Source of the DNA: Talaromyces rugulosus
Taxonomy: Eukaryota > Ascomycota > Eurotiomycetes > Eurotiales > Trichocomaceae
Reading direction: 5' to 3'
NCBI RefSeq assembly: GCF_013368755.1
Contig: NC_049564.1
Location: 504,001-568,000 of the forward strand
Length of the DNA: 64,000 bases
Shown: positions 1-11,940 of the stretch, one piece after another
Position numbering within the stretch: the stretch's first letter is position 1
How the letters are laid out: each line of letters starts with the position of its first letter
Program-made: the position numbers and the translations under genes
The notes under the pieces: generated by a model
Told to the model about the DNA's origin: nothing
Databases searched by the model: none
Seen by the model: the letters and a program-made list of their open reading frames with translations, nothing else

Positions 1-970
1 TCGGTATGAGTGAGAGCTGCTCTCTTTGATATGAATTCTCCAATCTACATAGACTCTCCTGCCATTTTTGAGACAAGTCGCCTCCTAGACCTTTTACATT
101 ATGGCCAACATCTCGAAACAGACGAGTCTTTTTACAAAGACGATCAGACGAGATAACGGCTATAGACATTTTGTACATGCAGTGGCTAAACCCTGCAATG
201 AATGAGTGAATGCTTTCCGAAATAAAAGTATAAAATAGAACTTTTGAATAAACTTTTTTCTAGTACAAATTTCCAGAGACCTTTTTCTTTCTTTCTTTCT
301 GGTTTAATTTAGACATACACCTCGCTATTAATGTTCAAACCGAGTTCTTTATTAGCTTTTGGCCTTTCCTGATTTGTATAGTGTAGTCGATGACATAGTC
401 GCTATTTTATGGTTATCGTAACTTGTAAGTGCTAGCAACCATCAATTGGAATATCTTTATAACTTTTTAACAAGAAGTTCTGCGAAATTATCATTTAAAC
501 ATTTTAATAATACTTCGGTACCATATATATAGATGCCTGTTTTGGTAATTTGCCCCAAACGACACCGAAAAGCTTCCCCGCCACAAGTATCTCCAAGCTC
601 CTTCCACCCGCGCCACGGAATCTTGCCCCGCGCTCAAACTGCACCTCGGTCCTCTACTCAAGACTCAGTCAGACAGTTTCTCGCTCCAAAAAAAAAAAGA
701 CAATCTTCTTCGATAAGACTGCATGGCGCAATCATCATCGATTAACCTTCCATTCAACTACGTATTAGGGCCGGCGCTGGTACTTCCACCGGGGACGATC
801 GGCAATCAGCGCGTGAGCTATCTCGTGCTCCGCTGCCAAGCAGACAATTCGCTACAGTATGTTGGGTTCTGCTCTGCTTCTTCATCTTGCAAACTCATAA
901 CTCTCTAGCTCCTTTCTCCTTCTCTCCTTTCGATCGATCTTGTCCAGCCTAGCAGCTTATCCTCCCCGCC
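1..970. other. Upstream flank, no gene recognised
   Basis: This stretch holds no open reading frame that I can link to a protein family. It is AT-rich to about 530 and then becomes CT-rich towards 970, as expected of a fungal promoter and 5' leader for the sugar-phosphate gene starting at 971. Short open frames at 533-908 overlap each other and have low-complexity composition, so I do not treat them as genes. Confidence 0.5.
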
Positions 971-3416
971 ATGTCGTCTGGCAACTCCGGTCGCAGAAAC
1001 TCTGCTAGTAAAACATTCTTTGCCAGCGTGAGAACAATCCCCCTCCGTTCAATACACACCATGATAGCATGGCCTGCTTGGATTGTTTTGGATTTTTGTG
1101 TTTTTTCGTTCTTCCGTTTTACCTGTCGATGCTCTGTCTCTCTCTTCGCACCGTCTTGTGACGTACTCGCGAAACCTCCACTGCACTTTGCACTCTTCTA
1201 CCTCGTCTATTGCAACCGCCCACCAAATGGCATTTCGGGAACATGGGACATATTCTAGATTCTCTATCGCGACAGGGTAGATTCATTCTCTGCTGCAGCC
1301 CAGCCGTGGCCACCTGGACCCCCCCGCTACGCCCCTAGCCTATGAGGGCAACAAGCAAGCATCGCGACGGCCGAGGGATTTTCCGATCTACACCGAGGTT
1401 CGTACTTGTCAACGCTCCGGTTTTAGTTCGTGGCCATGATTTTATTCTACTCCGGTCATGGCCAACCATTCCGAAAATTTCCAACGGTCAGAGGCCTAGG
1501 ACCTCTTTTGTCAGGTGATGCCGGATCTCGTGGCATAGCAATAATCACTCACGCCACAGTTGCTGGCCTTATGAATCAGCGGGGCTCGTTACGGTCCAAT
1601 CCGGCGCAGTTGCGGTTGCAAGTTGCAAACAAAATCACCCTTTCCGAGCCGGTGGCCAGCCCGGCCTTAGTGAGATCGGCCCATATCCGCTCCCCACGCT
1701 CCGTGTACATGCTTGAGGCGGTGTGAGGAAGGCTCGGATCGAATAAAGCAGGTCGCTCATGTACAAAGCTCAAACTGGTCACTCAAAAAATTCCTATTAA
1801 TGATCGTCGACAATCATGACACAAATAGCTATCACCACCACGCAGAGGACCCGTCTCCGCTTTAGTGTTCCTGTAATGAATCTTTAACTGCTTTTCAAGT
1901 TCCCTGCTTTGCTGCTTATTCTTGTCTTGTCTATTTTCTGACTTGGCTGTCGAAATTTTACTATAACGAGAGAGGCTCTATGCTAACTTTTCCTTCTACA
2001 GTCAGATGACACAAAAATATGTGTTATCATGGTTGGCTTGCCAGCCCGAGGCAAAAGTCTCATTGCTGGAAAAGGTAGGCCTCTCTTCGGTGGCTTTAAA
2101 CATAAACACTTGAATGCTCACTATATGACTAGCCCTGCGATATTTTGCTTGGGTCGGAATCACAGCTCGGATTTTCAATGTAGGCACTTATCGCCGTGAA
2201 AAGTCGCCTCATCCGGAAGCTACATTCTTTGATCCACATAACTCAGAAGGAGAGAAGATGAGACGGGCTGCCGCTGAGGCAGCAGTCTCAGATATGCTCA
2301 AATGGTTCAGAGAAGACAATGGCGTCGTCGGCATTTTTGACGCTACCAACTCGACGAAAAGCAGGCGAGCATGGATCCACAAGACGTGCCAAGAAGCCGG
2401 CATTGAAACCCTCTTCGTGGAATCGCTATGCGATGACGAGGACATCATCATGAGCAACATCCTAGAGGTGAAGACAACTTCGCCAGATTACAAAGGACAA
2501 GATCCAGAAGTCGCGGCTCAAGATTTTCGGAACCGCATCCGCCACTATGAAACAGTCTACGAGACTATAAGCGAGGATGAAAAGGCATACACCTACGTGA
2601 AGTTGATCAATGTTGGCTCCACAGTCATCATCAACCAAATTAAGGATTACTTGTCAAGTAGACTTGTCTACTATATTCAAAATCTTCATATCAAGCCACG
2701 CTCTATCTGGCTGTCGAGGGTATTTTTTATGCTGTCCTCGCACCACCATTTTTGAAAACTAATATAATATATAGCATGGAGAGTCAGAGTATAACTTAAC
2801 GGGCAAAATCGGCGGCGATTCAGACATATCATCCCGAGGAGAAGCTTATGCGCGAGCGCTTCCGGGGCTTCTCAAACAATCCGGAGTCCCTCCCGATACG
2901 AAACTTATTATTTGGACTTCTACTCTAAAACGCACAATTCAAACAGCGCGCCATCTCGCTGCAGAGACGGGATATGAAAAACTCGAATGGAAAGCTCTGG
3001 ACGAACTTGAGTCTGGTCTTTGTGATGGGCTGACATATGAAGAAATCGCCGAGAAATATCCCGAGGATTTCGCAGCCCGAGACGAAGACAAGTATAACTA
3101 CCGCTATCGCGGCGGAGAATCGTATCGAGACGTCGTAATCCGACTAGAACCAATCATCATGGAGCTTGAGCGCAGCGAAAACATCATCATTGTCACCCAC
3201 CAAGCGGTTCTGCGATGTATCTATTCCTACTTTCACAACATGTCGCAAGAGCAGAGCCCTTGGATGGAGGTTCCGCTTCACACACTGATCAAACTGACGC
3301 CCCGCGCATATGGCACCGAGGAGAAGCGCTTCAAAGCCAACATCCCCGCGGTGTCTACCTGGAGAGGGAAAGGCACTTCTGCCAAGCATCAAGATCCTGG
3401 CCAGCCAAGTCATTGA
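971..3416 (+). CDS. 6-phosphofructo-2-kinase / fructose-2,6-bisphosphatase (Fbp26 type)
   Basis: Bifunctional cytosolic enzyme that makes and degrades fructose 2,6-bisphosphate, the signal balancing glycolysis and gluconeogenesis. My model has four exons: 971-1027, 2002-2074, 2133-2719 and 2775-3416, giving 452 residues, the length I recall for yeast Fbp26. The kinase P-loop GLPARGKS lies at residues 31-38. The phosphatase half starts with RHGES at 239-243 and has the second histidine in THQAVLR near 381, so both phosphatase histidines are present; GGESYRDVVIR is also typical. Introns 2 and 3 are short (58 and 55 nt) and fix the frame. The first exon is the weak point: it needs a 974-nt intron, although donor GTGAGA, branch-like TGCTAAC and acceptor CTACAG keep the frame. 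The Fbp26-like RHGES suggests phosphatase activity; whether the kinase is active cannot be read from sequence. Confidence 0.88.
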
Positions 3417-4140
3417 TTATTGACAGGTAAACCACGGTAACTTTGCACTATTTGACAAGCTCTTCACTCAATCACCCCCATATTTTTTATTTATTTTTTA
3501 TTCCATATCCTCTTTTGACGCTATCGAAAACGGAAATTTTTTTATTTTATTGGTCACGGGTGCTACTGGATGTGAATTATAGCATGGCGTGGCGTTGGAT
3601 TATACGGTACATATATACATCAATGGAATGGAGGGAGGACTCTTATCGGGGATCAAATCAATGTATTTTCTGAACCTAGGCATTCTTCTGTATCCGAAAA
3701 TTGGCAATTTAAGTGTTCTCTGATCAATACTATATTCAATGTCCATTGGTTGCAAGGAGACAACCAACCGTCAACTAACCGTGCCACCTGCGCACCCGCC
3801 GCTCCCGCTTTGGGTGTGCATCGTCTCAACATTTTCGACTCAACACTGATTTTTGTACATAACTTTAATAAATTGATTAATTACACTTGCACCCCTTATT
3901 TATCCATAATAAAAAAAGTATTTCCAGAATCCTGAGTAGCCTGAGAAGGCAGATTTAAAAAGCAATCAAATAACAGATTCCTAGTTGGCTTGTTATATTA
4001 ATTCTTATTTTTATGCTGTTTAGCTTTCCGAGAGTACACTTAGTGTCTAGGAATTTACTCGTTGTCACAAGCATCGTCAAATGGTGTTGAATTTCATGAT
4101 GTGAATATCTTTGACATACTTACTGTAACAATGTAATGTA

Positions 4141-4490
4141 GATCATTATACATAAGAGTTCTTGAAAACCGCTGTTTTCATATAGAATGGCCCTGTCAGG
4201 AATGTGCATTCTATGTAGATCAAATCCTGTCTACCTCAATTACCGCTTTACCAAAAAGGGACCCCTTAGTGGGGATAATTTCTCTTGGTCCTATACAGAC
4301 TCTATTTCTGCTGTCAAATCCTTTGGACTCTAGACTGGTCATTCCAGTATATATCTTATTATTTTCACATTCTTTACTTTCCATTTCCACATTCCAGTCT
4401 ATGAATTATTGCTGTTTTCATAGAGCAATAGATCAGCACAGAAGCAAGGAGTCGGTGCAGCTCCAACTGTCTGTTCTTAAAACTGCGTGA
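4141..4490 (+). repeat. Dispersed repeat copy A
   Basis: This segment matches the reverse complement of about 15290-15545 over several blocks. Shared blocks include GATCATTATA, the AAAACCG-TTTTCATA core, CCTGTCAGGAATG, GCATTCTATGTAGAT, and AGCACAGAAGCAAGGAGTC in the right part. Copy A has an extra segment of about 85 nt in the middle (about 4235-4320). I see no coding capacity and no clear target-site duplication. It may be a non-autonomous DNA transposon or a fragment of a larger element. Confidence 0.65.
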
Positions 4491-5209
4491 TGTTCCGGAT
4501 TGTTGGTTATTTCTCAGCGCGGCCGTTATCTTATGGATCGATCCGTTCTCCGTTTTCGGCCAGATTGAATATCGATACTAGGTTCGCCTATATTGCCATC
4601 CAACTTTAGATCGGGCGATGTCTACTGATTTAGCATCCTACCTACATACAGTAATTTCAAGCTATCCATGGCCCTATAAATAAAATTGTATTGTTTTAAA
4701 CTCTAATCGGCCGTACATAAATACCATGAATTTAGGGCAGCGCGTGTAGGCTTTGACGACTCAACAATAATCCACCTTTCAACAAAATCGAACGAGTTTT
4801 ATCAACACCACCACGGCGAGCGACTATTTTAATATCGATGAACGCATAAAAAAGTGCCCTTCAAGCTACAGAACGTGAAAATTACCTAATTGCAAATCGC
4901 AGTTTTTTAGAGGCGAAGAAGAGTTCTTTGTCCAGATATACTTTAGATAAGTTAGATATATCTGAAAAGCCCTCTATTGTCTAAAAAGATGCTAGAAGTG
5001 GTTGAACCCTTTCTTTCACGGTATCCCGAGTATAAAATATGTCAAGAAGAGCTTTACATTTGGACTGTGAAAAAGCGCATAAACTGAGATAATTACGATC
5101 TGATTTTGACACTTCACAGAGATTATCGCGCAGTATGGTATTTCCGAAGAAAACATATGTAATTTTGATGAGACTCACTTTAATATTGGATGTCAAGATA
5201 TCAATGTAT

Positions 5210-5400
5210 GTGACGGCTGGGGCTGAGGCTGAGGCTATCCCCAAGGGTAGGAGCTGCCTCGGGGCCGGGTGGGAGCCTCAGGCAGAAAGAGGCCTCAGGC
5301 AGGAAGGGCATCAACCCTAACCCGCGGTGCCAGATCTGGGAATAGCCTCACCCCGGGGCCATAAGGGGTCAAGCTGGTTAGCTAAGCACACAAGGTAAAA
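5210..5400. repeat. GC-rich island with short internal repeats
   Basis: Within AT-rich flanks this stretch is GC-rich and internally repetitive. It has GGCTGAGGCT units at its left end and a near-duplicate pair of GCCTCAGGCAG blocks around 5275-5305. It has no long open frame. It is most likely a fragment of a mobile element, but I cannot assign it to one. Confidence 0.4.
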
Positions 5401-5666
5401 TCTTCCTGCAGGTCCTGATAGTTAGATTCCTTTCCCATGCTTGTTGTTTTAGAGAACCGCACCCCTAGATAGGAATCAAATATCTTTGGAAAAAGGCACG
5501 TCACATGTATCATGACTTGTGAACTTTATGAGAAAAGTATATAACTCCACAAATTTGGTGAAGATAAAATAATTATAATCTTTTATAGATCTCTATATTA
5601 GCTATCTTTTGTAATCACTTGGTGTCGGCATTTTCATGTTATATATATATTGACATCGCTTCCTGA

Positions 5667-5671
5667 TTGAG
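5667..5671. repeat. Target-site duplication, left copy
   Basis: TTGAG directly precedes the left LTR. The same five bases directly follow the right LTR at 13455-13459, the signature of integrase-mediated insertion. Confidence 0.9.
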
Positions 5672-6000
5672 TGTAAAGTGGGTGGTGTCTGAAAGACTTA
5701 TATATGAGGGAGTTGGAACCTACTGGGCTCTGAGGGGGTTCCTACTAGGAGTCGAGGCAGTATATAAAGTAAATAGATATGGGTTATATTGATATAGAAT
5801 AAACCGCTTGAGCCCCTTCATCCTGGGGGATGGGGTCTCAAGCTTATAAGCCTGATCTAGATGAGATCCTACTTCCTAACAGGGTTATATTCACCGAGCA
5901 TGAGGGGTAGATGCATCCTTTGTGATGTATCAACTCAACCCGCGGAGGATATGCAGGCCTTTGTAAGCCGGATCGGCATCCCCGAGCCTGGCACTTCACA
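5672..6000 (-). repeat. 3' LTR of the retrotransposon (left copy)
   Basis: 329 bp, TG...CA ended, and the same base for base as 13126-13454 on my reading. On the plus strand it contains a TATA-like TATATAAAG near 5761-5769, which could serve a transcript running rightwards into the antisense gene at 6380. Just inside it, the element's sense strand ends in the purine-rich GGAGGGATGGAT, a plausible polypurine tract. Confidence 0.95.
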
Positions 6001-6379
6001 ATCCATCCCTCCTGGAAGGGATCGTCCTCGAGACCTTGTATCCGTAGGTTGGGAATAACCTCATGTCTGACGCGGTGGTTGCTGCGGCAGCCGGCCAATC
6101 AAAACAAAGGGCATCACGGTTTCCTGATTCGGAAGGCGGTTTGGTGCAGCAGTGGGTGGGTCCACCCACGCGTGTGTTGACATATGGGAACTCCAAAAAT
6201 AAACATGGGATGTTCCTTATCCACGCGCAGCAACACCTTGGTATGTGCCCCTTGTTGATTCCCCTGTCGATTGGTTTCGAGTTGTAAGCTATCACGGACA
6301 TTTTGCTAATCTTAAATCATGGTAGTTCTTAGAATCAAGCTTTTTTCTTCGTCCTGTTCTGCTTCTGCCTCTGCCAGCA

Positions 6380-7812
6380 ATGGCCCCCCGCGCCCCCAAG
6401 CCCGTTCGTCTCCCAGTTCAGGTGCATGTTGACCTATCCTGACGTTCTTGTAGAAAACCCCAACCCGTCGTGGGCCCTCGGGCTCTACTCGTCGTGGCCG
6501 CGGTGCTCGCCGCCCTGCTCTGGTAAGTGCTTCCTTGAGAGGCTCCTAGTCGGCTTCGAGTCGGTTCCTAGTGGAATGGCATAGTGCTTTGGTATCCCGA
6601 GTTACCGCAGTTGTCTCTGGGACTTCTCGTAATAGTCATCCAGCAGTTATTAGATCATTGGCTAACAGGTTTGAATAATAGGAGAATGTTTTTACTCCCC
6701 CTGCCGTCACCACCGAGGAGCTTGACGCACTCCTCGCTGTTGTAAGTAGTTCGATATAGGCTTTCTCAAATCGACCTTGGTTTCCCCCTCCTAGTAGGCT
6801 CCGTCTCGGGGCCTAGGTGGATAGTATATGTAGTAGATACTAATAGGTATATCCAATTTTTAGGAAGATTCGGACTTGTCGTCCCTTGAGCCCGATGCCG
6901 ACATGACCGATCGCCTTGAGTCTGGCCCTGCCGGGGATGCCACTTCGGCTCCCTTGGCTGAAAACATGGTGGAGGATGCCGATGAGACTCCTCGTCATAC
7001 ACAGGCCGCCTCTGAGACGCCTGTGCCGGTGGCTTCTGGCCCGGGTATCCCTGATGTCCTTCTGTCTGGCGACCAGCCAGACTTTTCGGGATACTATGAC
7101 CCTCAATCTGGGGCTCCTTTGTGTGCGCTCGGAGCACGCGGTCTACATCGGTTGACTAGTCAGGAGTCAGCTCGATTGGCGAGGGTCCCTCCTGCGTACT
7201 TTGGTGCCGTCCCTGTGGCGGATGAACGCTTAGTACTTTGGCAGAGCCACCCCTGTTTGCGTTGTGCAAAACTGGTGGGCCGCCACCAGAATTTCTGCGT
7301 GCGGCGTCTGCCAACGGAAAAGTGTTGTCGCTGTTCCTGTTTGGGAGTAAAATGCGATTCTATACCAGACTCGCAGTTGGCCTCATTCCGCATTGTGCAA
7401 GCAATGTTCCGCTTGGGCGTGTCTCCAGAGGCCATCCGGGCAGCCGCCGATTGGGTTCGGGTTGTCGAGGGGACGCTCCGTAGGGAGCCATCCTCGTCAC
7501 CCTCTCAATCGCGGATTCGCTCGCTGGGACCGTCCGAGTCGGACCGAGTCGCAGCATTGGAAGCCCGCCTTGACCGGATTGAAGGCACCATGGGCCAGAT
7601 TCTTCAAATCTTGAATCGGCAAGTAAGTGTAATCCCTTTTTGGCGTTTGCTTTCAATGGGGCTTTTGCCTAGTCTAGTACTGATGGTAATAGAATGAATA
7701 TTTTGGCATTGCGCCTGCCGCTGTCCCTGCTGCTCCTGCTTCCCCTGCCGCCCGCCGCCATGGCGGTGTTTTGTGGAGTCCTCCTGCGTGGGGTGGTCCT
7801 TCGGGACAGTAG
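6380..7812 (+). CDS. Antisense accessory gene of the retrotransposon, Cys-rich protein
   Basis: I do not know this protein. It lies inside the retrotransposon, between pol and the 3' LTR, on the strand opposite gag and pol. Five exons join cleanly: 6380-6421, 6454-6522, 6682-6741, 6864-7622 and 7693-7812, giving 349 residues. All four introns are GT-AG, all are phase 0, and each has a branch-like site (CTGAC, GCTAAC, ACTAAT, CTGAT). The N-terminus is basic and rich in Arg-Gly (residues about 15-37), followed by an acidic Pro/Ala/Glu region. A central block has eight cysteines in the order CX2C, X10, C, X8, CC, X, C, X, C, X4, C, suggesting metal binding. A Glu/Leu-rich segment near residue 330 of the fourth exon's end may form a coiled coil, and the tail is Pro/Gly-rich. 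The left LTR could supply its promoter. Nucleic-acid binding or element control is only a guess. Confidence 0.75.
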
Positions 7813-8132
7813 TTTAGTCTTGGTGGTTGGTTTTCTTTTGTTTTTTTGAATAATGAAATCTTCTTTCTCGTCGTGCGATTTCCTCGTAGAATCCTCGTTA
7901 AACCTGAAACCCGGTGGGAAAAACAGGAAGAGTGATTCCGGAGCACAGCCGGCTCCCTCTCATGGCCAAGTAGTAATCCTTGTTGGTGGTGCCAAGGGGT
8001 GTAGTGGAGGCGAGGAGGTCATATTTATATACTAGGACGGTTCCGAGTCGGAGCCTTTGTGGCTCCTAGTCGGCTTCGGGTAGGAGGCCCCAAAGTGATG
8101 AAGACCAAAAAACCTGTTCTTAGGAAAAGGGT

Positions 8133-11100
8133 CTATCTTCTTTTTGCTTTGTAGGCTGCCGACTGGTGATATTCCTCAAGGAGTTCCTTTGCATTGCCGA
8201 GGTCTTCTTTATCCAACCATTTGTTCTCATAAGAAGGATATCCAAGCCATTTTACCAAGTACTTGGTTCGTCCGCGGTAGGTGCGATGGTTGACGATGGC
8301 TTCGATTTCCCATTCTTCTTCGTCATCCACAATAATCGCTTGTGGTTCCCGTTCACTTTCTTCTCCTCTCCGTGGATAATACGGTTCTAATAAGGAGACA
8401 TGGAAAACAGGGTGAATTCGACGCCAATTCGCCGGTAGCCGGAGCCGGTAAGCTTGCTTTCCTATCCTTTCGATAACCTCAAAGCTTCCTTCATATGGGA
8501 AGTCAAGCTTCTTGTTTGGCCTAAAGGATTTGAGGTTTTTCATGGATAACAGCACCCGGTCACCCACAGCGTACTCTTTTAGTTGGTGACGTTTATTGTA
8601 ATAGGTGGCTTGCACCTGGGTTGCTTCTTCAAGATGAAGCTTCACCTGCTCCCTGATTTCTTTTAATTTCTCGACGCGCTCTTGCGTCGATTGAACCGTG
8701 GAAGGTTCAACATGGTTATCAAAGGGAGGCTTCGGGTCGAAGCCGACTAGGCCCCTAAGTGGGGTCGTCCTAGTGCTTGCATGTTTCGAGTTATTATAAG
8801 CGAACTGAGCTGCTGACAAATGCTGCGCCCAGTCATCCTGTCGCTGGTTCGTATAGCAGCGCAGATAGTGTTCCATAACCTGGTTCAATCTCTCCGTCTG
8901 GCCGTCCGTCTGTGGGTGAAAAGCAGTGCTCAATCGTCGCTTGATTCCGAACTGATACATCAGTTCGGACCAGAATCCGCTAGTGAAAAGCGATCCTCGG
9001 TCAGTAACGATGCTATCCGGGTAGCCGTAGATGTTGAAAACTCTCTCGGTTATTATATCTGCAAGTTCTTCAGCATTAATACTCTTCTTACAAGGAATAT
9101 AGGTGCCCAGCTTAGTGAAGCGGTCGACAACGACCAATATAGAGTCATAAACTTCTTTCTGAAGTCTGCTCGGAGGCAGGTCTGTGACGAAGTCCATAGA
9201 CAAGCTTTTACTCGGTCCTGAGGGGACCGGTAATGATTGCAATTGACCATAAGGTCGGTGCCTTCGCACCTTTGCAAGCTGACATATCTCACAAGTACGA
9301 ACGTACTCGTCTATGTCTTGGTCCATCCTGGGCCAATAATACTTTCGACTTATTAAGTCAAGAGTTCTTGCGACGCCGAAATGACCTGCATATGGGTGGT
9401 CATGATGCAACTTCATGAGTTCACTCCGCAGAGCCATATCCTCTGGCACATATACCCTCTCGTGGTAATGTAGGAGACCGTTCTTAGTACTCCAAGCCGC
9501 CTTCGAGTCCCCGACTCGGTTCCTAGTTGCCTTCGAGTCGTTTCCGACTCGGTTCCTAGGTAGGTTCCTAGTTGCCTTCGAGTCGTCTTCGACTCGGTTC
9601 CTAGGCGAGTCCGTTAATTTGGATTTGGAAATCCCGTCCGCCGGAACCATCTTCCGCTGAGAAAAGGCGTCCCCTTCCTGCAGCTTCCGTACTAGGTCCG
9701 CAGTTGACGGCGTCAAAGAGCCAAAAACGTCCTCGGCTTGCATTGCTCCAAGTGCAAGTCTTCTCTGGCAACGGCAGGCTCCGGAAACCTGACCGTCTAT
9801 ACGCAAATCCGTACTGGGGCTCTCCCCTCGGGATAAGCTTGCCCTACTGGGACTATCCTCTAGAGATATCAAGCTTGCCAGCCTTATGCCGGACTCCAAT
9901 GCGTTCAATTTCAATTTGTGTTGCAAAGTCGGTAATAATCCGACATCTTCTTCTCCCTTTCCGTCTTCAAAAAAGTCCGGGCGTCGGGATGGAGCGTCTG
10001 AAGGGTTCTTTACCCCAGGCTTATATTCAATCTCGAAATCATAAGCCGCTAGAAGCTGAGCCCATCTGGCCTGCTTTGCATTCAACTTCTTCGCAGTGAA
10101 GAAGTAAGTTAAATTATTATGGTCTGTCTGCACCCTGATGGGGTGCTTGCTACCTTCAAGGTAGTGACGCCATTTCTGGAAAGCAAATACAATTGCTCCC
10201 AATTCCTGGTCATGCACCAGCCAACGACGTTCTGTCTCGCTGTGCTTTTGGCTTAAGAAAGCAACTGGATGCCAGTATACTCGGTTTCTAGTCGGTTCCG
10301 AGTCGGAGCCGACCCGGGTCCTAATAGGATCCGTATCGGAGCCTGGTTGCAGAAGTATGGCTCCTCTTCCAACCTTCGAGGCATCCGTAATAATCTTGAT
10401 TCTCTTCTCTGGGTCAAAGTGTCTTACCACCGGAGGACTTTTGAAAGCGTCACGAAGCTCTTCAAAAGCCTTCTTTGCTTCCGGAGTCAGTTTGAACCCA
10501 CGAGTCCCCATTTTGGGATCTCCTTTAAGCATCTCAGACAGCGGTGCTGTTATGGTTGAAAAGCTTCTTATAAATTTTCTAAAGAACCCAGTAAAGCCCA
10601 GGAAAACTTGGATCTCCTTTGCAGACTTTGGTTCAGGCCAGTTCCGAATAACTTCAGTTCGTTCGGTGTCCATCGAGGTTCCTTGCTCGTCAATGACATA
10701 GCCTAGGAATTTTACCCTCTGCTGATGGAAACTGCACTTTGAAGCTTTTGCATATAGCCGGTGGTCTCTGAGCCTCTGCAGAACCTGTTTAACGTGCTTC
10801 ACATGTTCTTCTTCTGATTGTGAATAAATCAGGATATCGTCAAGGTAAACGATTACAAAATCATCAATAAGGCCTTTCAAGGCATCATGAATATAAGATT
10901 GAAAGGTCGCGGGGGCATTAGTCAACCCAAATGGCATGACTAAATACTCATAGTGCCCATACCGAGTTCGGAAAGCCGTTTTCCACTCGTCTCCGCGCTT
11001 GATTCTTATCCGGTGATATGCATCCCGGAGATCAATCTTGGTAAAGCGTTTGGATCCCGTCAATCGGTCCAGCATCTCGTCTATCCTTGGTAGGGGATAA

Positions 11101-11940
11101 CGGTTTTTGACTGTAATCTCATTGAGACCGCGGTTCCACGCAGACGCGTAAAGAGCCGTCTGCTTTCTTTGCAAATAAAATAGGTGCACCGGCTGGGCTT
11201 GTTGATTCTCGGATCCAACCCTTCTGCTGCATCTCTTCTAGGTATGTGCGCAGGTGTTCCAGTTCTTTCGCCGAGCATGGGTAAAGGGGTCCATAAGGAG
11301 GGCCCTTTGCACCTGGTTGCAACATAATCTCATGATTGACATTCTCAGGAGGCAGGGTTGCCGCCTCCTTTTCTGAGAATACATCGGTGTACTCGTTATA
11401 AGTGTCCGGAAGTTTTCCTTCTTCTGGTTCGACTGCTTCTGCAGATAGGAAGAACGTGGTCGCTGTTCTTGCCAGCAGTCCAAAGCGTCGAGGCGTCTCA
11501 ATTTTAATCTTGGTGGGCAATTCTTTACTTTTTCGAAATTGCCACTTTTGCCCGCGCCAGGTAAGGATCATGGGATCTTCGTCCCAAAGCCAGGTCTTCC
11601 CTAGGATGGCTTCAAATCCGGTCATGTTGATTACATAGAACCGTAGGGGATAGTTCTTTTCTCTCCCCTTTGTGTCAATAACCGTGGTGTCAAGGTTGAG
11701 GATAGCGAAGCAAGTAGTGACCTGCCCGTCAACGAATTTGACAGGTTGTTCTAGGTTCCGAGTCGGCTCCCAGCCGGCTTCGAGTAGGAACCTATATGAT
11801 ATAAAATTCTCGTCTGCTCCAGTGTCGAGCATGGCGGTCACCTCGGATCTTGCTTCGGGAAGGTTCAATCTTATGTGAATTGGCATAGCGAAGTTCTTCG
11901 AGTCTTCCTCCTTCCTCAAACTGGCAACCACGGGCAGTCC
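8133..11940 (-). pseudogene. Retrotransposon pol (PR-RT-RH-IN-chromodomain), frameshifted
   Basis: Replication polyprotein of the element, open directly after the gag stop in the same frame. In order it has an aspartic protease (LDTGADENF), reverse transcriptase (IVYLDDILIY), RNase H (IITDASKVGRG), an integrase with an HHCC finger (GHFGVARTLD, then CEICQ) and core (SMDFVTDL), and a C-terminal chromodomain (YLVKWLGYPSYENKWL). The frame changes inside the reverse transcriptase at about 11133-11142: the upstream frame ends at 11119 and the rest continues to 8133 in another frame. The break falls inside a conserved RT motif, not at a domain boundary, so programmed frameshifting is unlikely. Two bases appear to be missing relative to the family. 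There is no ATG at the start (the first codon of the open frame after the UGA is not ATG), which supports translation as a Gag-Pol fusion. Arg/Ser/Asp-rich insertions interrupt several domains. Confidence 0.9.

Larger units (their letters stand above)
3417..5666. other. AT-rich intergenic region with repeat fragments
   Basis: No gene is supported here. The stretch is AT-rich and holds a repeat copy at about 4141-4490 that is homologous, in inverted orientation, to about 15290-15545. A short GC-rich island lies at about 5210-5400. The retrotransposon begins immediately after this region. Confidence 0.55.

Noticed and set aside
723..908. 61-codon ORF before the Fbp26-type gene
   Set aside because: It overlaps other short frames, has no family signature and lies in a leader-like CT-rich region.
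3443..3935. Short ORFs downstream of the Fbp26-type gene
   Set aside because: They sit in AT-rich DNA with hydrophobic or random composition and no splice or family support.
11119..11189. Programmed ribosomal frameshift in pol
   Set aside because: The frame change falls inside a conserved RT motif and not at a domain boundary, and no slippery heptamer is evident; a mutation is more likely.
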